A stretch of DNA of 64,000 nucleotides from Betaproteobacteria bacterium HGW-Betaproteobacteria-16 (GCA_002840835.1 PHCQ01000002.1:94291-158290), one strand, 5' to 3'. Shown: positions 36,785 to 45,773, counted from the first letter of the stretch. A program made the numbers and translations. Notes: generated by a model not told the origin, from the letters alone.

Positions 36785-37963
36785 ATGGCAAGGATTGATA
36801 CGGTCGACTCACGCAACAAGTTAAAGCCTCGGGCAGAGCCGTACTGGGTCAAGCTCTCGTCAGGCTGCATGCTTGGCTTCCGCAAGATGACATCAAGCTC
36901 CACCGGCAACTGGATTGCTCGATACCGTTGCGCGGACACCGGCAAACGCGATAAACGCAGCCTTGGTGAGTTCGAGGACAAAGCTCCCTCCCAGCGGTAC
37001 GACGAAGCCAAGAGGACCGCGGAGGCGTGGTTTTCGCATCTGGGCAAAGGAGGTTCATCCGAGGCCGTGACGGTGAGCGGTGCCTGCAAGCGGTACGTTA
37101 AGCATGTTCGAGCAAACCGAGGGGACGCACCCGCTGACGATCTAGAAATGCGATTCAAGCGTTGGGTATATCAAGATCCCGTGTTGGCAAACGTGGAGCT
37201 GAGCAAGCTGTCCAAGACGCGCGTTGAAAACTGGCGCAGCTCCATGGCGCTCACACCTGTCAAGGTGAATCGAGACAACCGCGAAGAACCCGTAACACGG
37301 CCAAGATCCGCATCAAGTGTGAACCGGGACATCGCCGCTTTGCGTGCAGCGTTGAACTATGCCCACGATGCAGGCGATGTGACCGCTGACCTGGCTTGGC
37401 GAGTTGCGCTCCGCCCTGCAAAGAACGTTGACGGGCGCCGCGATGTGTACATTGATATCGAGCAGCGCCGCCAGTTGATTGAGAACGCGCCAAGCGATCT
37501 CGCAACCTATCTTTGTGGAATGTCCTCGGTACCTCTTCGCCCAGGGGCCCTGGCCGCACTGAAGGTGTCCAACTACGACGCCAGACTTTCGGTGCTTACC
37601 ATTGGCAAAGACAAAGCGGGGAAAGATCGCAAGATCAAATTGCCTCCTGCGACCGCGAACATGTTTGAGAAACAATGTGAAAATAGGCCCACAGACGCCT
37701 CCATTTTTTGCCGCGAGGACGGCCAGGCGTGGAACAAGGACGCTTGGAAGAAACCCATCAAGGCTGCTGTCGTCGCAGCCGAACTCCAAAGTGTCACGGC
37801 ATACACGCTGCGACATAGCGTCATCACCGACCTGGTGACCGGTGGGCTTGATCTCCTCACGGTGGCGCAGATAAGTGGAACCAGCGTCTCCATGATCGAG
37901 CGCCACTATGGGCACCTCAGAGCCGACCATGCTGCTGCAGCCCTCGCTAAACTCACCATCTGA
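36785..37963 (+). CDS. Tyrosine recombinase / integrase
   Basis: 392 residues. An N-terminal arm-binding region (1-90), SAM-like core-binding domain (about 95-200) and C-terminal catalytic domain. Catalytic residues visible: Arg in SVPLRPGALAAL, Lys in GKDKAGKDRKIKLPP, Arg in AYTLRHSVIT, and the nucleophile Tyr at about 375 in MIERHYGHL. The His that usually precedes xLR is Tyr here (YTLRH), a change seen in some integrases. It lies about 170 bp from the tRNA half-site and should catalyse excision and integration there. Confidence 0.9.
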   Translation: MARIDTVDSRNKLKPRAEPYWVKLSSGCMLGFRKMTSSSTGNWIARYRCADTGKRDKRSLGEFEDKAPSQRYDEAKRTAEAWFSHLGKGGSSEAVTVSGACKRYVKHVRANRGDAPADDLEMRFKRWVYQDPVLANVELSKLSKTRVENWRSSMALTPVKVNRDNREEPVTRPRSASSVNRDIAALRAALNYAHDAGDVTADLAWRVALRPAKNVDGRRDVYIDIEQRRQLIENAPSDLATYLCGMSSVPLRPGALAALKVSNYDARLSVLTIGKDKAGKDRKIKLPPATANMFEKQCENRPTDASIFCREDGQAWNKDAWKKPIKAAVVAAELQSVTAYTLRHSVITDLVTGGLDLLTVAQISGTSVSMIERHYGHLRADHAAAALAKLTI

Positions 37964-38027
37964 CTCCAGGGCTGGCGAACCCCATGTGTAAGGGGATTTG
38001 GCGATAGCGGAGCGTCCGTGTATGGAA

Positions 38028-38282
38028 CTACCAGAGCGCAGAGTCTTTCAAGTCCCGGGACGTGTTCTTCATGCGACGCAGATGAAACCATCGTCCAGCG
38101 AAAGCGGCTAGCCCTGCCATCACTGCGATTGCCAGCGCCCCCAATGCTGAAGCAGGCCAATTGAGCGAGCCATCAAGCATTGCGAGCACGCCAAGAGACA
38201 CGAGCGAGATCAAGGCGCACCAAAGAGCCACGCGCAGCATGTGGAGCTTGGACCTTTTTTCGTTTAGGAACAGAGTTCGCAT
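38028..38282 (-). CDS. Small membrane protein of unknown function
   Basis: 84 residues from MRTLFLNEKRSKLHMLRVALWCALISLVSLGVLAML. Two membrane helices (about 15-37 and 45-62), then a basic segment (RWFHLRRMKNTSRD). No family recognised. The frame is open further upstream, but the upstream part looks non-coding. It lies between the integrase and a transposase relic. Confidence 0.4.
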   Translation of the reverse strand: MRTLFLNEKRSKLHMLRVALWCALISLVSLGVLAMLDGSLNWPASALGALAIAVMAGLAAFAGRWFHLRRMKNTSRDLKDSALW

Positions 38283-38324
38283 GGGCAAGGGCTTCGTGGA
38301 ATAGCAATGCCAGCGCGATTGATT

Positions 38325-38495
38325 ATGAACCGCCTCGGGGCGATTCATGATCACGCAGACCGACGGCCATGCTGAACGTGAATCGGCCCAAGCCATGATG
38401 GGCGACGCGCGCTAACTCAACCCCACACTGAGACCACCCTGGCGGCCGACAAGGGCTTAGACGCGGCGGAGCTCATCAAGGCCTTGCATGGGTAG
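38325..38495 (+). pseudogene. IS5-family transposase relic
   Basis: Short frames read MITQTDGHAERESAQAMMGDAR, then, after a break, ETTLAADKGLDAAELIKALHG and a stop. This order (TQADGxAER, then TLGADKGYD) matches the region around the catalytic DDE segment of IS5/IS1182-type transposases. The rest of the element is absent, and at least one frameshift separates the parts. Confidence 0.5.
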
Positions 38496-38507
38496 AGCGA
38501 TCGACCA

Positions 38508-39281
38508 CTAAAGCTGCATTGCAAACGTCCGCCTCGCCACCTCAAGCTCAGGCAACAACTTACTCACAACGGCATCTCGCGATAGGCGTGAGGTAGCCAC
38601 CGCCAGGCTCATGGCACCGAGCAACTCGCCCTTCCCATTGCGTACCGGAACGGCAATGGACCGAAGGCCGAGCTCCAATTCTTCGTCACTGATGGAATAG
38701 CCGCATTGCCGCGCTGCGTGTACCTCCTGCATGATCAAGGCTACATCCGTCTTGGTTTTTGGTGTGAGGGGTTGCCGGCTCATGCGCTGCAACCGGAACT
38801 CGACCTCTTCATCTGCAAGTCCAGCGAGCAAGACACGCCCTGTCGCCGAGCAGTATGCAGGGAGCCTCGCACCGATTCCCAGACCGAATGACAGGCTGCG
38901 CCGCTGCGTGGATCGCGCAACGAAAACTACGAACTGGGAATCCAGAACAGCCAACGAAGCCGATTCGCGCGTGCGTTCACTGGTGATTTCAAGTATTGGC
39001 TGAGCCACCTTAGTCAAAGGCGTGGAGTTCACATAAGCGTGCACGAGGCGCAGCGTGCGCGGCTCAAGCGAAAACAACCGACCGGAAGCGCGCGCATAAC
39101 CCAGCTTGACCAATGTGAGTAGGGCACGTCGGGTAGAGGCCTTGGTGTGTCCTGTGATTTCAGCCGCTGCGCTGAGCGTCAGTGGTGACTGACTCAGCCC
39201 GAACGCTTCGATGAGCAGCAGGCCCTTTTCCAGGCCCATCACGTACTCCTTGTCTACGCCATCACGTATCTCTGTGTCCAT
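38508..39281 (-). CDS. IclR-family regulator, probable regulator of the tph-type operon
   Basis: 257 residues. The N-terminal winged helix-turn-helix (LEKGLLLIEAFGLSQSPLTLSAAAEITGHTKASTRRALLTLVKLGYA) is of the PcaR/PobR branch. The effector domain (about 90-250) has AYCSATGRVLLAGL and RSIAVPVRNGKGELLGAMSLAV. Known terephthalate clusters in Comamonas are run by an IclR activator, TphR, located in the same divergent position. By analogy this protein should activate the operon in response to terephthalate or a precursor. That is inference. Confidence 0.82.
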   Translation of the reverse strand: MDTEIRDGVDKEYVMGLEKGLLLIEAFGLSQSPLTLSAAAEITGHTKASTRRALLTLVKLGYARASGRLFSLEPRTLRLVHAYVNSTPLTKVAQPILEITSERTRESASLAVLDSQFVVFVARSTQRRSLSFGLGIGARLPAYCSATGRVLLAGLADEEVEFRLQRMSRQPLTPKTKTDVALIMQEVHAARQCGYSISDEELELGLRSIAVPVRNGKGELLGAMSLAVATSRLSRDAVVSKLLPELEVARRTFAMQL

Positions 39282-39303
39282 GTGAGCTCCTGGAGAGGGA
39301 AAA

Positions 39304-39402
39304 AGTTCGATATGCGGAAACTTTACCGGATTTGGTTGACGTTATGCAACCTGAAAAATACAGTCGTGTTTCACTAAACGATCAATAGTTCGCTATTCGA
39401 AT
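39304..39402 (+). promoter_or_regulatory. Promoter and candidate IclR operators of the catabolic operon
   Basis: TTGACG (39336-39341), a 17-bp spacer and TACAGT (39359-39364) form a good sigma-70 promoter for the operon. Two GTTCG-headed imperfect inverted elements lie in the 145-bp gap: AGTTCGATATGCGGAAACT at 39304-39322, upstream of the -35, and GTTCGCTATTCGAAT at 39388-39402, with TTCG-N5-CGAA arms, downstream of the start. They resemble IclR-type sites only loosely. Confidence 0.5.
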
Positions 39403-39426
39403 TATTGGAAGATAAAAACTTCTCCC

Positions 39427-40677
39427 ATGAGCATGAGCGCTACCTCCCCCATAACATTCTGGCCGTCCGAAAAGCTCACAAGGGTGCCGTATCACTTGTA
39501 TCAGGAGCCAGCCGTACTTGACGCTGAACAAAAGCGCGTGTTCGAGGGAGCGACGTGGAACTACCTGTGCCTGGAGGCCGAACTGCCTAAACCTGGCGAC
39601 TACCGCACAACATTCCTCGGTCGCATGCCGGTGGTGGTGGCACGGGACGGAGACGGTGAGGTTTACGCATTCGAGAACCGTTGCTCGCACCGCGGAGCGC
39701 TGATCGTCCTCGACGATGGCGGCACGGCGCGCGACTTCCAGTGCGTGTACCACGCCTGGCGCTACGACCGTCAAGGCAATCTCAAGGGCATCGCGTTCCA
39801 AAACGGTGTGAACGGTGAAGGAGGCATGGATTCAGCCTTCTGCATGAAGAGCCACAGTCCTCGCAAATTGCGCACGAGCGTGTTCTGCGGCCTGGTGTTC
39901 GGAAGCCTGAGCGAAGAAGTACCGGACCTCGAGGACTACCTCGGTCCAGAGATAGTGCGGGGTATCTCACGGGTGCTACACAAGCCAGTACAGATCCTCG
40001 GCCGATTCAAGCAGACGCTTCCCAACAATTGGAAGCTCTACGTGGAAAACGTGCGCGATACATACCACGCAAGTCTTTTGCACGTTTTTTTCACCACGTT
40101 CCGCCTCAACCGCCTCTCACAGAAAGGAGGCGTCGTGGTCAGCGAAGGCGGGGGCAACCACATCAGCTTCTCGGCCATCGACCCCGCGGCCGAAAAGAGC
40201 GAGGACTATCAGGCTGAGGAACTGCGCTCGGAGAAGGATGATTTCAAACTCGAAGACGCTACGTTGCTAAAAGGTATTGACGAGTTCGGCGACGGCGTGA
40301 CGCTGCAGATCCTTTCGGTATTTCCGGGTTTCGTGCTGGCACAGATCCAGAACACGCTGGCGGTACGCCAGGTGTTGCCAGAGGGCATCGAATCCACGGC
40401 GCTGAACTGGGTCTACCTGGGCTTCAAGGACGACACGCCAGAACTGCGCACCATGCGCCTCAAGCAATCCAACCTGATCGGGCCGGCCGGTTTCGTATCG
40501 ATGGAAGACGGTGCAGTAGGAGGCTTCGTACAGCGAGGCATTGCAAGTGCAGGCGAGAATGAAGCGATCGTTGAGATGGGGGGTGACAGCATCCGTTCGC
40601 AGGCCAGCCGCACCACCGAAGCGTCTGTCCGGGGATTCTGGAAAGCTTACCGCATGCACATGGGAGCGGATGCATGA
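39427..40677 (+). CDS. tphA2: Terephthalate 1,2-dioxygenase, large (alpha) subunit
   Basis: 416 residues of the Rieske oxygenase family. Rieske ligands C86, H88, C106 and H109 (RCSHRGA, CVYHAW). The mononuclear iron is held by H214 and H219 (DTYHASLLH) and D361 (MEDGAVGG), with bridging D211. Compared from memory with Comamonas TphA2, the protein aligns nearly end to end. Arg314 and Arg395 fall where its two carboxylate-binding arginines (R309, R390) lie, with the same offset of five as the iron ligands. It dihydroxylates terephthalate at C1-C2. First gene of the operon. Its stop overlaps tphA3 by 4 bp. Confidence 0.9.
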   Translation: MSMSATSPITFWPSEKLTRVPYHLYQEPAVLDAEQKRVFEGATWNYLCLEAELPKPGDYRTTFLGRMPVVVARDGDGEVYAFENRCSHRGALIVLDDGGTARDFQCVYHAWRYDRQGNLKGIAFQNGVNGEGGMDSAFCMKSHSPRKLRTSVFCGLVFGSLSEEVPDLEDYLGPEIVRGISRVLHKPVQILGRFKQTLPNNWKLYVENVRDTYHASLLHVFFTTFRLNRLSQKGGVVVSEGGGNHISFSAIDPAAEKSEDYQAEELRSEKDDFKLEDATLLKGIDEFGDGVTLQILSVFPGFVLAQIQNTLAVRQVLPEGIESTALNWVYLGFKDDTPELRTMRLKQSNLIGPAGFVSMEDGAVGGFVQRGIASAGENEAIVEMGGDSIRSQASRTTEASVRGFWKAYRMHMGADA

Positions 40678-41150
40678 GCACGGTCATTGACACTGCGAGC
40701 GCATTGTCACTCAATGCGCACTACGCACGCTGCATTGACAACGATGAGCTGGAGGCTTGGACCCAGCTGTTCACAGAACAGTGCCTGTACCGTGTGACAA
40801 ACGCCGGCAACCACGCACAGGGGATGGAGGCCAGCATGATCTACGCCGACTCGCGAGCCATGCTGAACGACCGCGTGCTCTCACTGCGTACGGCCAATGT
40901 GTACGAGAGGCAGCGGTACCGTCATCTCGTTGGTCTGCCCGCCATGCTGGATGCAACGCAAAAGGGCCAAAGAAGCGAAACACCCTTCGTTGTGGTGCGC
41001 ATCATGCGCAATGGCGACACCATGATCTTCGCCACAGGACGATACCTGGACGAGATAGTGGTCGACGACAAAAATGCCCTGCGTTTTGCCAGCCGGGTTG
41101 TGGTCTGTGACAGCCACAACACCGACACACTGCTGGCCATCCCCCTGTGA
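40674..41150 (+). CDS. tphA3: Terephthalate 1,2-dioxygenase, small (beta) subunit
   Basis: 158 residues of the SnoaL-like/ring-hydroxylating beta family. [31 protein letters not shown], then [15 protein letters not shown] and [17 protein letters not shown] closely follow Comamonas TphA3. It gives the oxygenase its alpha3-beta3 structure and has no cofactor. ATGA overlap with tphA2 indicates translational coupling. Confidence 0.9.
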   Translation: MSTVIDTASALSLNAHYARCIDNDELEAWTQLFTEQCLYRVTNAGNHAQGMEASMIYADSRAMLNDRVLSLRTANVYERQRYRHLVGLPAMLDATQKGQRSETPFVVVRIMRNGDTMIFATGRYLDEIVVDDKNALRFASRVVVCDSHNTDTLLAIPL

Positions 41151-41157
41151 ATACGCT

Positions 41158-42192
41158 GTGAACACAACACATCTCATACGTATTGCCAGCCTGGGCGCAA
41201 CGGTACCCTGCACCGAGGGTCAGACCATACTTGACGCAGTGCGCGAAGCGGGCTACGAGATGCCGTTTTCGTGCAACTCGGGCGTGTGCGCCAGCTGCAA
41301 GGGGCGCGTGGTTGCGGGGCGAGTGAACCCCGGCGCTGCGGGCGACCACACACTCACTGCTGAGGAGATCGCGCACGGCGCGGTACTCTTCTGCCAGGCC
41401 AGGCCGCTGACAGACATTGAGATCGAGCCACGCCAGATCGAAAAAACTGACACTGACGCGCGCCGCCAGATTGATGCCAAGGTGATGCGCATCGATTTTC
41501 TTGCACCCGACGTGGCTCGCCTCAAGCTGCGGTTTCCCGCAGGCGAGAAGGTGAAATTCAGGGCAGGTCAGTACCTCAAGGTGATGCTTCCAGATGGGCA
41601 GAGCCGAAGCTTCTCCATGGCCAATCCGCCGCACCAGAATGACGGAGCCGAGCTCCATATCCGCCTTCTCGATGGCGGAGTGTTTTCGCAAAGGCTCACG
41701 CAGGAACTCAAAGTAGGCGACCTCCTTCCCGTGGAATTGCCTCACGGCGACTTTTACGTACGCGAGGAAAGTGACGCCCCGATCGTCATGCTGGCCAGCG
41801 GTACCGGGTTCGCACCGATCAAATCCATGGTGGAGGACGGCCTGCGCAAAGGCCAGCCACGTGAAATCATCATCTACTGGGGGGCGCGCACAGAAAAGGA
41901 CCTGTACCTGCTCGACCTTGCGCGCGGGTGGGGCGAACAGAGCGGCCTGCACTTCGTGCCCGTGCTCTCCGAGCCAGATGCCAGCTGGGCTGGTCGCACC
42001 GGCCTCGTTCACCACGCCGTATTGCAGGACCACGACAGCCTCGCTGACAAGCACGTGTATGCCTGCGGCGCCCCCGTGATGGTGAGCGCGGCGCGCAGCG
42101 ATTTCATTTCGAACCATGGTCTGCCGCCAGATGCGTTCTTCTGTGACGCATTCGTGGTGGCAAAGCCCAGATCACCCGCGCTGGCCTGCTGA
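41158..42192 (+). CDS. tphA1: Terephthalate dioxygenase reductase (ferredoxin-FAD-NAD domains)
   Basis: 344 residues. N-terminal plant-type [2Fe-2S] domain: PFSCNSGVCASCKGRV with further Cys at LFCQA. FAD domain: GQYLKVMLPDGQSRSFSMANPP (RxYS-type). NAD domain: VMLASGTGFAPIKSMVED and a C-terminal Phe/Cys region (YACGAPVM). It passes electrons from NAD(P)H to the oxygenase Rieske centre. The start is GTG, 7 bp after tphA3. An in-frame upstream extension would overlap tphA3. Same domain order and size as Comamonas TphA1 (336 aa). Confidence 0.9.
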   Translation: MNTTHLIRIASLGATVPCTEGQTILDAVREAGYEMPFSCNSGVCASCKGRVVAGRVNPGAAGDHTLTAEEIAHGAVLFCQARPLTDIEIEPRQIEKTDTDARRQIDAKVMRIDFLAPDVARLKLRFPAGEKVKFRAGQYLKVMLPDGQSRSFSMANPPHQNDGAELHIRLLDGGVFSQRLTQELKVGDLLPVELPHGDFYVREESDAPIVMLASGTGFAPIKSMVEDGLRKGQPREIIIYWGARTEKDLYLLDLARGWGEQSGLHFVPVLSEPDASWAGRTGLVHHAVLQDHDSLADKHVYACGAPVMVSAARSDFISNHGLPPDAFFCDAFVVAKPRSPALAC

Positions 42193-42217
42193 GGCGCACC
42201 AGAGAACGAACACACCA

Positions 42218-43438
42218 ATGACACACGCAAATCCCTATTCCGACGTCCCAACCAGCGACTTCGATCCCTACGCGACAGAGGTGCTGGCGAATCCGTATCC
42301 GCAATACCAGCAGTTGCGCGAACTCGGTCCTTGGGCTTGGCTCCAACGCTACGGGGTGCTCGCGGTCGCAAGGCACGACGAAGTGCAACGAATCCTGTCG
42401 CAGCCCGAAGTGTTCTGCTCGAGCGCGGGCGTTGGTCTGGCCAATTTCCACACTGAGACACCCTGGCGCAAACCCAGCATCATTCTGGAAGCTGACCCTC
42501 CCAATCACAGCCGCACGCGCAAGGTGGTGGCGCGCGTGCTCGCACCAGCATCCATCGGCCGCCTGCGCACCACCTTTGAAGAGGTAGCGGCTCGGATGGT
42601 CGAAGATCTGGTGGGGCGCGGCTCGTTCGACGCTGCCAAGGACCTTTGCGAGGCATTCCCCATCAAGGCGTTCGGTGACGCCGTTGGCCTCCCCGCCGAG
42701 GGACGAGAGCACCTGCTGCCATATGGCGACATGGTATTCAATGGTTTCGGCCCAATCAACGAGCGCTTCCAGGCACGCATGGACACCTCGGGCGACGCAG
42801 TGAACTGGATTGCCAAAGTGTGTCAGCGCGACGCGCTAACTAACGATGGCCTGGGTGCTCAGTTCTTTGCCGCCGCCGACGCGGGTGAGATCGGACAAGA
42901 CGAGGCTGGCATGCTGGTGCGCACCTTGCTCTCTGCGGGCCTGGATACCACCGTGTTTACGCTTTGCAACGCAATCACCAGCTTCGCTCGCCATCCCGAG
43001 CAGTGGGCACTGTTGCGTGACGACCCTTCGCTGGCGCGTCAGGCGCTCGAAGAGGTGCTGCGCTACGACAGTACGTTTCACTCGTTCTACCGTACAACAA
43101 CGCAGGAGGTTGAGCTCGGGGGAATCACCGTGAAGGCCGGCCAGAAGATCGCGGTCTTCATTGCTTCTGCTAATCGCGACCCGCGTCGTTGGCCCGACGC
43201 AGACCGCTTCGACATCACCCGCCGCGCCACTGGCCACATGGCGTTCGGAACAGGCATTCACGGATGCGCCGGGCAGATGATGGCGCGCCTCGAAGGCGAG
43301 ATTGTGCTGACCGCACTCGCGCGCCGGGTAGCCTCGTTTCGCCTCGACGGTGAGCCGGTCCAGCATTTCAACAACACCGTGCGTGGCCTGAAGAGCATGC
43401 CCGTGACAGTCGAACCGCTGATGTCCGCTGTCAACTGA
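42218..43438 (+). CDS. Cytochrome P450, CYP199A-like (para-substituted benzoate oxidase)
   Basis: 406 residues. Haem ligand C350 in FGTGIHGCAGQ, the ExxR helix (EEVLRYD), and oxygen-activating T244 in SAGLDTT. Aligned from memory with CYP199A4 of Rhodopseudomonas palustris, the carboxylate-gripping residues R92, S95, R243 and S244 map with a constant offset of eight to R84, S87, R235 and T236. The pocket phenylalanines F182, F185 and F298 map to F174, F177 and F290. CYP199A enzymes hydroxylate or demethylate benzoates at the para position, p-toluate included. With the SDR, ALDH and Tph genes beside it, hydroxylation of the p-toluate methyl group is the predicted role. Confidence 0.85.
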   Translation: MTHANPYSDVPTSDFDPYATEVLANPYPQYQQLRELGPWAWLQRYGVLAVARHDEVQRILSQPEVFCSSAGVGLANFHTETPWRKPSIILEADPPNHSRTRKVVARVLAPASIGRLRTTFEEVAARMVEDLVGRGSFDAAKDLCEAFPIKAFGDAVGLPAEGREHLLPYGDMVFNGFGPINERFQARMDTSGDAVNWIAKVCQRDALTNDGLGAQFFAAADAGEIGQDEAGMLVRTLLSAGLDTTVFTLCNAITSFARHPEQWALLRDDPSLARQALEEVLRYDSTFHSFYRTTTQEVELGGITVKAGQKIAVFIASANRDPRRWPDADRFDITRRATGHMAFGTGIHGCAGQMMARLEGEIVLTALARRVASFRLDGEPVQHFNNTVRGLKSMPVTVEPLMSAVN

Positions 43439-43469
43439 CTCTTCAAACACTCCAAGAAAGAATTCCACG

Positions 43470-43793
43470 ATGCCTCAGATTGTTTTTGTTCAACCCAACG
43501 GCTTGCGCGAGACCGTGCAGGCCAGCGCCGGTTCTACGGTCATGATGACTGCCATCAATCATGGCATCGCCGGCATCATCGCAGAGTGCGGTGGATCGGC
43601 CATGTGTGCCACGTGCCACGTCTACGTGGATCCGGCTTCAGTCGATTTCTTGCCCCCCACCAGCGAAGTGGAAAACGAGATGCTTGCGAGCGCCGCAAGC
43701 GAGCGCAAGCAACACAGTCGACTCAGTTGCCAGTTGGAGCTCGCTCCGGGCGTAGACGAATTGATCGTCCATGTTCCGGAACGCCAGGTCTGA
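43470..43793 (+). CDS. [2Fe-2S] ferredoxin of the P450 chain
   Basis: 107 residues, adrenodoxin/putidaredoxin type. Cluster ligands C40, C46 and C49 in AECGGSAMCATCHVYV (Cx5Cx2C) and C86 in RLSCQLEL. It should carry electrons from the next gene's reductase to the P450, as palustrisredoxin does for CYP199A2. It overlaps the reductase start (TGATG). Confidence 0.92.
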   Translation: MPQIVFVQPNGLRETVQASAGSTVMMTAINHGIAGIIAECGGSAMCATCHVYVDPASVDFLPPTSEVENEMLASAASERKQHSRLSCQLELAPGVDELIVHVPERQV

Positions 43794-44968
43794 TGGCCAA
43801 CGGCGTTGTCATCGTAGGCTCCGGTCAGGGCGGCTTTCAGCTCGCAGCCTCGCTACGCGAGCTTGGTTTTTCGGACCCCATCCTTCTAGTGGGGGACGAG
43901 CCCGGTCTACCGTATCAGCGCCCTCCTCTTTCCAAAGGCTTCCTGCAGGCCAAGGTGGATGAGGCGGGCTTGATGCTGCGCCCGAAGTCCTTTTACGAGC
44001 GAAGTGATTTACGTGTACTTGCAGGCTCACGAGTGCAATCCATTCACCGCGCAGCAGGCAACGTGTCACTCGCCTGCGGCACAAAGGTTCCATACGATCA
44101 CTTGGTGCTCGCTACGGGCTCGGCAGCGCGCGGGCTCACAGTGCCGGGCACTGAGCTCAACGGCGTGTTCGTGCTGCGCGGACTCGCCGATGCTCAGCTA
44201 ATTCGTGAAAAATTGAAGTCGGCGCGATCGGTGGCAGTGGTAGGTGCTGGCTTTATCGGTTTGGAACTCGCGGCCGTCGCGCGTGGCATGGGCCTGGCAA
44301 TGCATCTGGTCGAAAGCGCTGTTCGCCCTCTAGCACGAGCGCTCTCGGAACCCATGGCACTACGCCTGCAAGCCTTCCATGAAGCTCAAGGCACGCAGTT
44401 TCATTTTTCAGCGCAGCTAGAAGCCCTAGAAGGCCACCACGGAAGCGTCTGCGGCCTGCTTCTGCGTGACGGCAGCCGAATCGCAGCCGACCTGGTCGTG
44501 ATCGCGGTCGGCGTGAATGCCAACGATCAGCTGGCACGGGATGCAGACCTCTTGGTGGACAACGGCATCGTAGTTGATGAGCTACTTCTAACCAGAGACC
44601 CTGCTATCTCTGCACTGGGTGATTGCGCGAGCTTTCCCTTCCCTTATGCGGATGGTGCCCATGTGCGCATCGAGTCGGTGCAGAACGCTGTTGACCAGGC
44701 GCGCTGCATAGCAGCTCGCCTATGCGGCCAATCTGCGCCGTACTGCAAGGTTCCATGGTTCTGGAGCGAACAAGGCCCATGCCGTCTGCAGATAGCGGGT
44801 CTGGCTGAACCTGGTGACGGATATGAAGTCGACGGTGATCCGGCCAGCGGTCGCTTCTCGGTACTGCGGTACCGGGGTGCGCATATGAGCGCCGTTGAGT
44901 CCTTCAATGATCCTGCTGCGCACATGCGCGCTCGAAAAGCACTTGCCCTCACCTTCTCGGCAGCTTGA
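43793..44968 (+). CDS. FAD-dependent ferredoxin reductase of the P450 chain
   Basis: 391 residues. FAD motif GVVIVGSGQGGFQLAASLRELGF, NAD motif SVAVVGAGFIGLELAAVARGMG, then SALGDCASFPF, and the C-terminal reductase domain. It resembles putidaredoxin/palustrisredoxin reductases that use NADH. With ferredoxin and P450 it completes a class I three-component system. It starts on the stop codon of the ferredoxin gene. Confidence 0.92.
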   Translation: MANGVVIVGSGQGGFQLAASLRELGFSDPILLVGDEPGLPYQRPPLSKGFLQAKVDEAGLMLRPKSFYERSDLRVLAGSRVQSIHRAAGNVSLACGTKVPYDHLVLATGSAARGLTVPGTELNGVFVLRGLADAQLIREKLKSARSVAVVGAGFIGLELAAVARGMGLAMHLVESAVRPLARALSEPMALRLQAFHEAQGTQFHFSAQLEALEGHHGSVCGLLLRDGSRIAADLVVIAVGVNANDQLARDADLLVDNGIVVDELLLTRDPAISALGDCASFPFPYADGAHVRIESVQNAVDQARCIAARLCGQSAPYCKVPWFWSEQGPCRLQIAGLAEPGDGYEVDGDPASGRFSVLRYRGAHMSAVESFNDPAAHMRARKALALTFSAA

Positions 44969-45017
44969 ATCTCAAGCCATAACGAAATTCTTCCATTCCC
45001 AAAGAAAGAGACAGCAC

Positions 45018-45773
45018 ATGACAGCAACAACCCGTGTCTTCGCGGTCACTGGCGGCGCCAGTGGCATCGGTTTTGCCTTTTCCGAGGCGCTCGCGCGTGC
45101 AGGCCACTCCGTTGTCATCGCCGACCTGCGTGGCGCCTCCGAAGCGGCCGAGCGCCTCACGGCCCAAGGATTGAAGGTCATTGGCACCCAGACCGATGTG
45201 ATCAAGCCCGCCGATGTAGTGGGCATGCTTGAACAGACCGTCAAGGCGTTCGGCAGGCTCGATGTGCTGGTGAACAACGCCGGACTGTTCACCACGCTTG
45301 CACTCAAACCGTTCGACCAGATCAGCGATGCCGAGTGGATGCGAGTGATGGAAGTCAACACACTTGGTCCCTTCGTCTGCGCAAAAGCGGTGGTTCCTGA
45401 AATGCGCAAAAACGGCTTTGGCCGCATTGTGAACATAGCGTCCACCACACCCATCAAGGGAACTCCCAACATGCTGCACTACGTAGCGAGCAAGGGCGCT
45501 GTGATCGCATTCACTCGTTCGCTGGCCCGCGAACTCGGGAAAGATGGCATCACCGTCAACGCGATTGCGCCCGGCTTCACGCTGAGCGACGGAGTGCTCG
45601 AAAACGACCTGCACAGCCAGATGGGCGATGTGGTGCGAAAGACCAGTCGCTCGCTACAGCGCGACCAGGTGCCCGAGGACCTGGTAGGTGCACTGCTCTT
45701 CCTGGCCAGCGACGGCGCAAGCTTCATTACTGGCCAGACCATCGCTGTCGATGGCGGCTCGGTATTCATTTGA
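45018..45773 (+). CDS. SDR-family dehydrogenase (predicted 4-(hydroxymethyl)benzoate dehydrogenase)
   Basis: 251 residues of the classical SDR type. TGGASGIGFAFSEALARAG (NAD site), NNAGLF, catalytic Ser (IASTTPIKG) and YVASKGA (Tyr-x3-Lys), and the C-terminal FITGQTIAVDGG. In the TsaC position of the p-toluate route, a short-chain alcohol dehydrogenase oxidises the benzyl alcohol to the aldehyde. Its place between P450 and ALDH genes supports that role here, but the substrate is inferred. GA-rich ribosome binding site (AAAGAAAGAG) upstream of the chosen ATG. Confidence 0.8.
   Translation: MTATTRVFAVTGGASGIGFAFSEALARAGHSVVIADLRGASEAAERLTAQGLKVIGTQTDVIKPADVVGMLEQTVKAFGRLDVLVNNAGLFTTLALKPFDQISDAEWMRVMEVNTLGPFVCAKAVVPEMRKNGFGRIVNIASTTPIKGTPNMLHYVASKGAVIAFTRSLARELGKDGITVNAIAPGFTLSDGVLENDLHSQMGDVVRKTSRSLQRDQVPEDLVGALLFLASDGASFITGQTIAVDGGSVFI

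Noticed and set aside
36694..37158. Antisense frame with repeated VGQKWAK phrases overlapping the integrase
   Set aside because: The repeated peptide is produced by the TTTGGCCCAC repeats; it overlaps the integrase and has no ribosome binding site.
41002..42117. Antisense frame (371 codons) opposite tphA1
   Set aside because: No known domain; tphA1 on the other strand has full ferredoxin, FAD and NAD motifs.
42218..43438. P450 only as 4-methoxybenzoate demethylase
   Set aside because: Possible by family, but demethylation gives 4-hydroxybenzoate and would not need the SDR, ALDH and Tph genes of the same operon. Not fully excluded.
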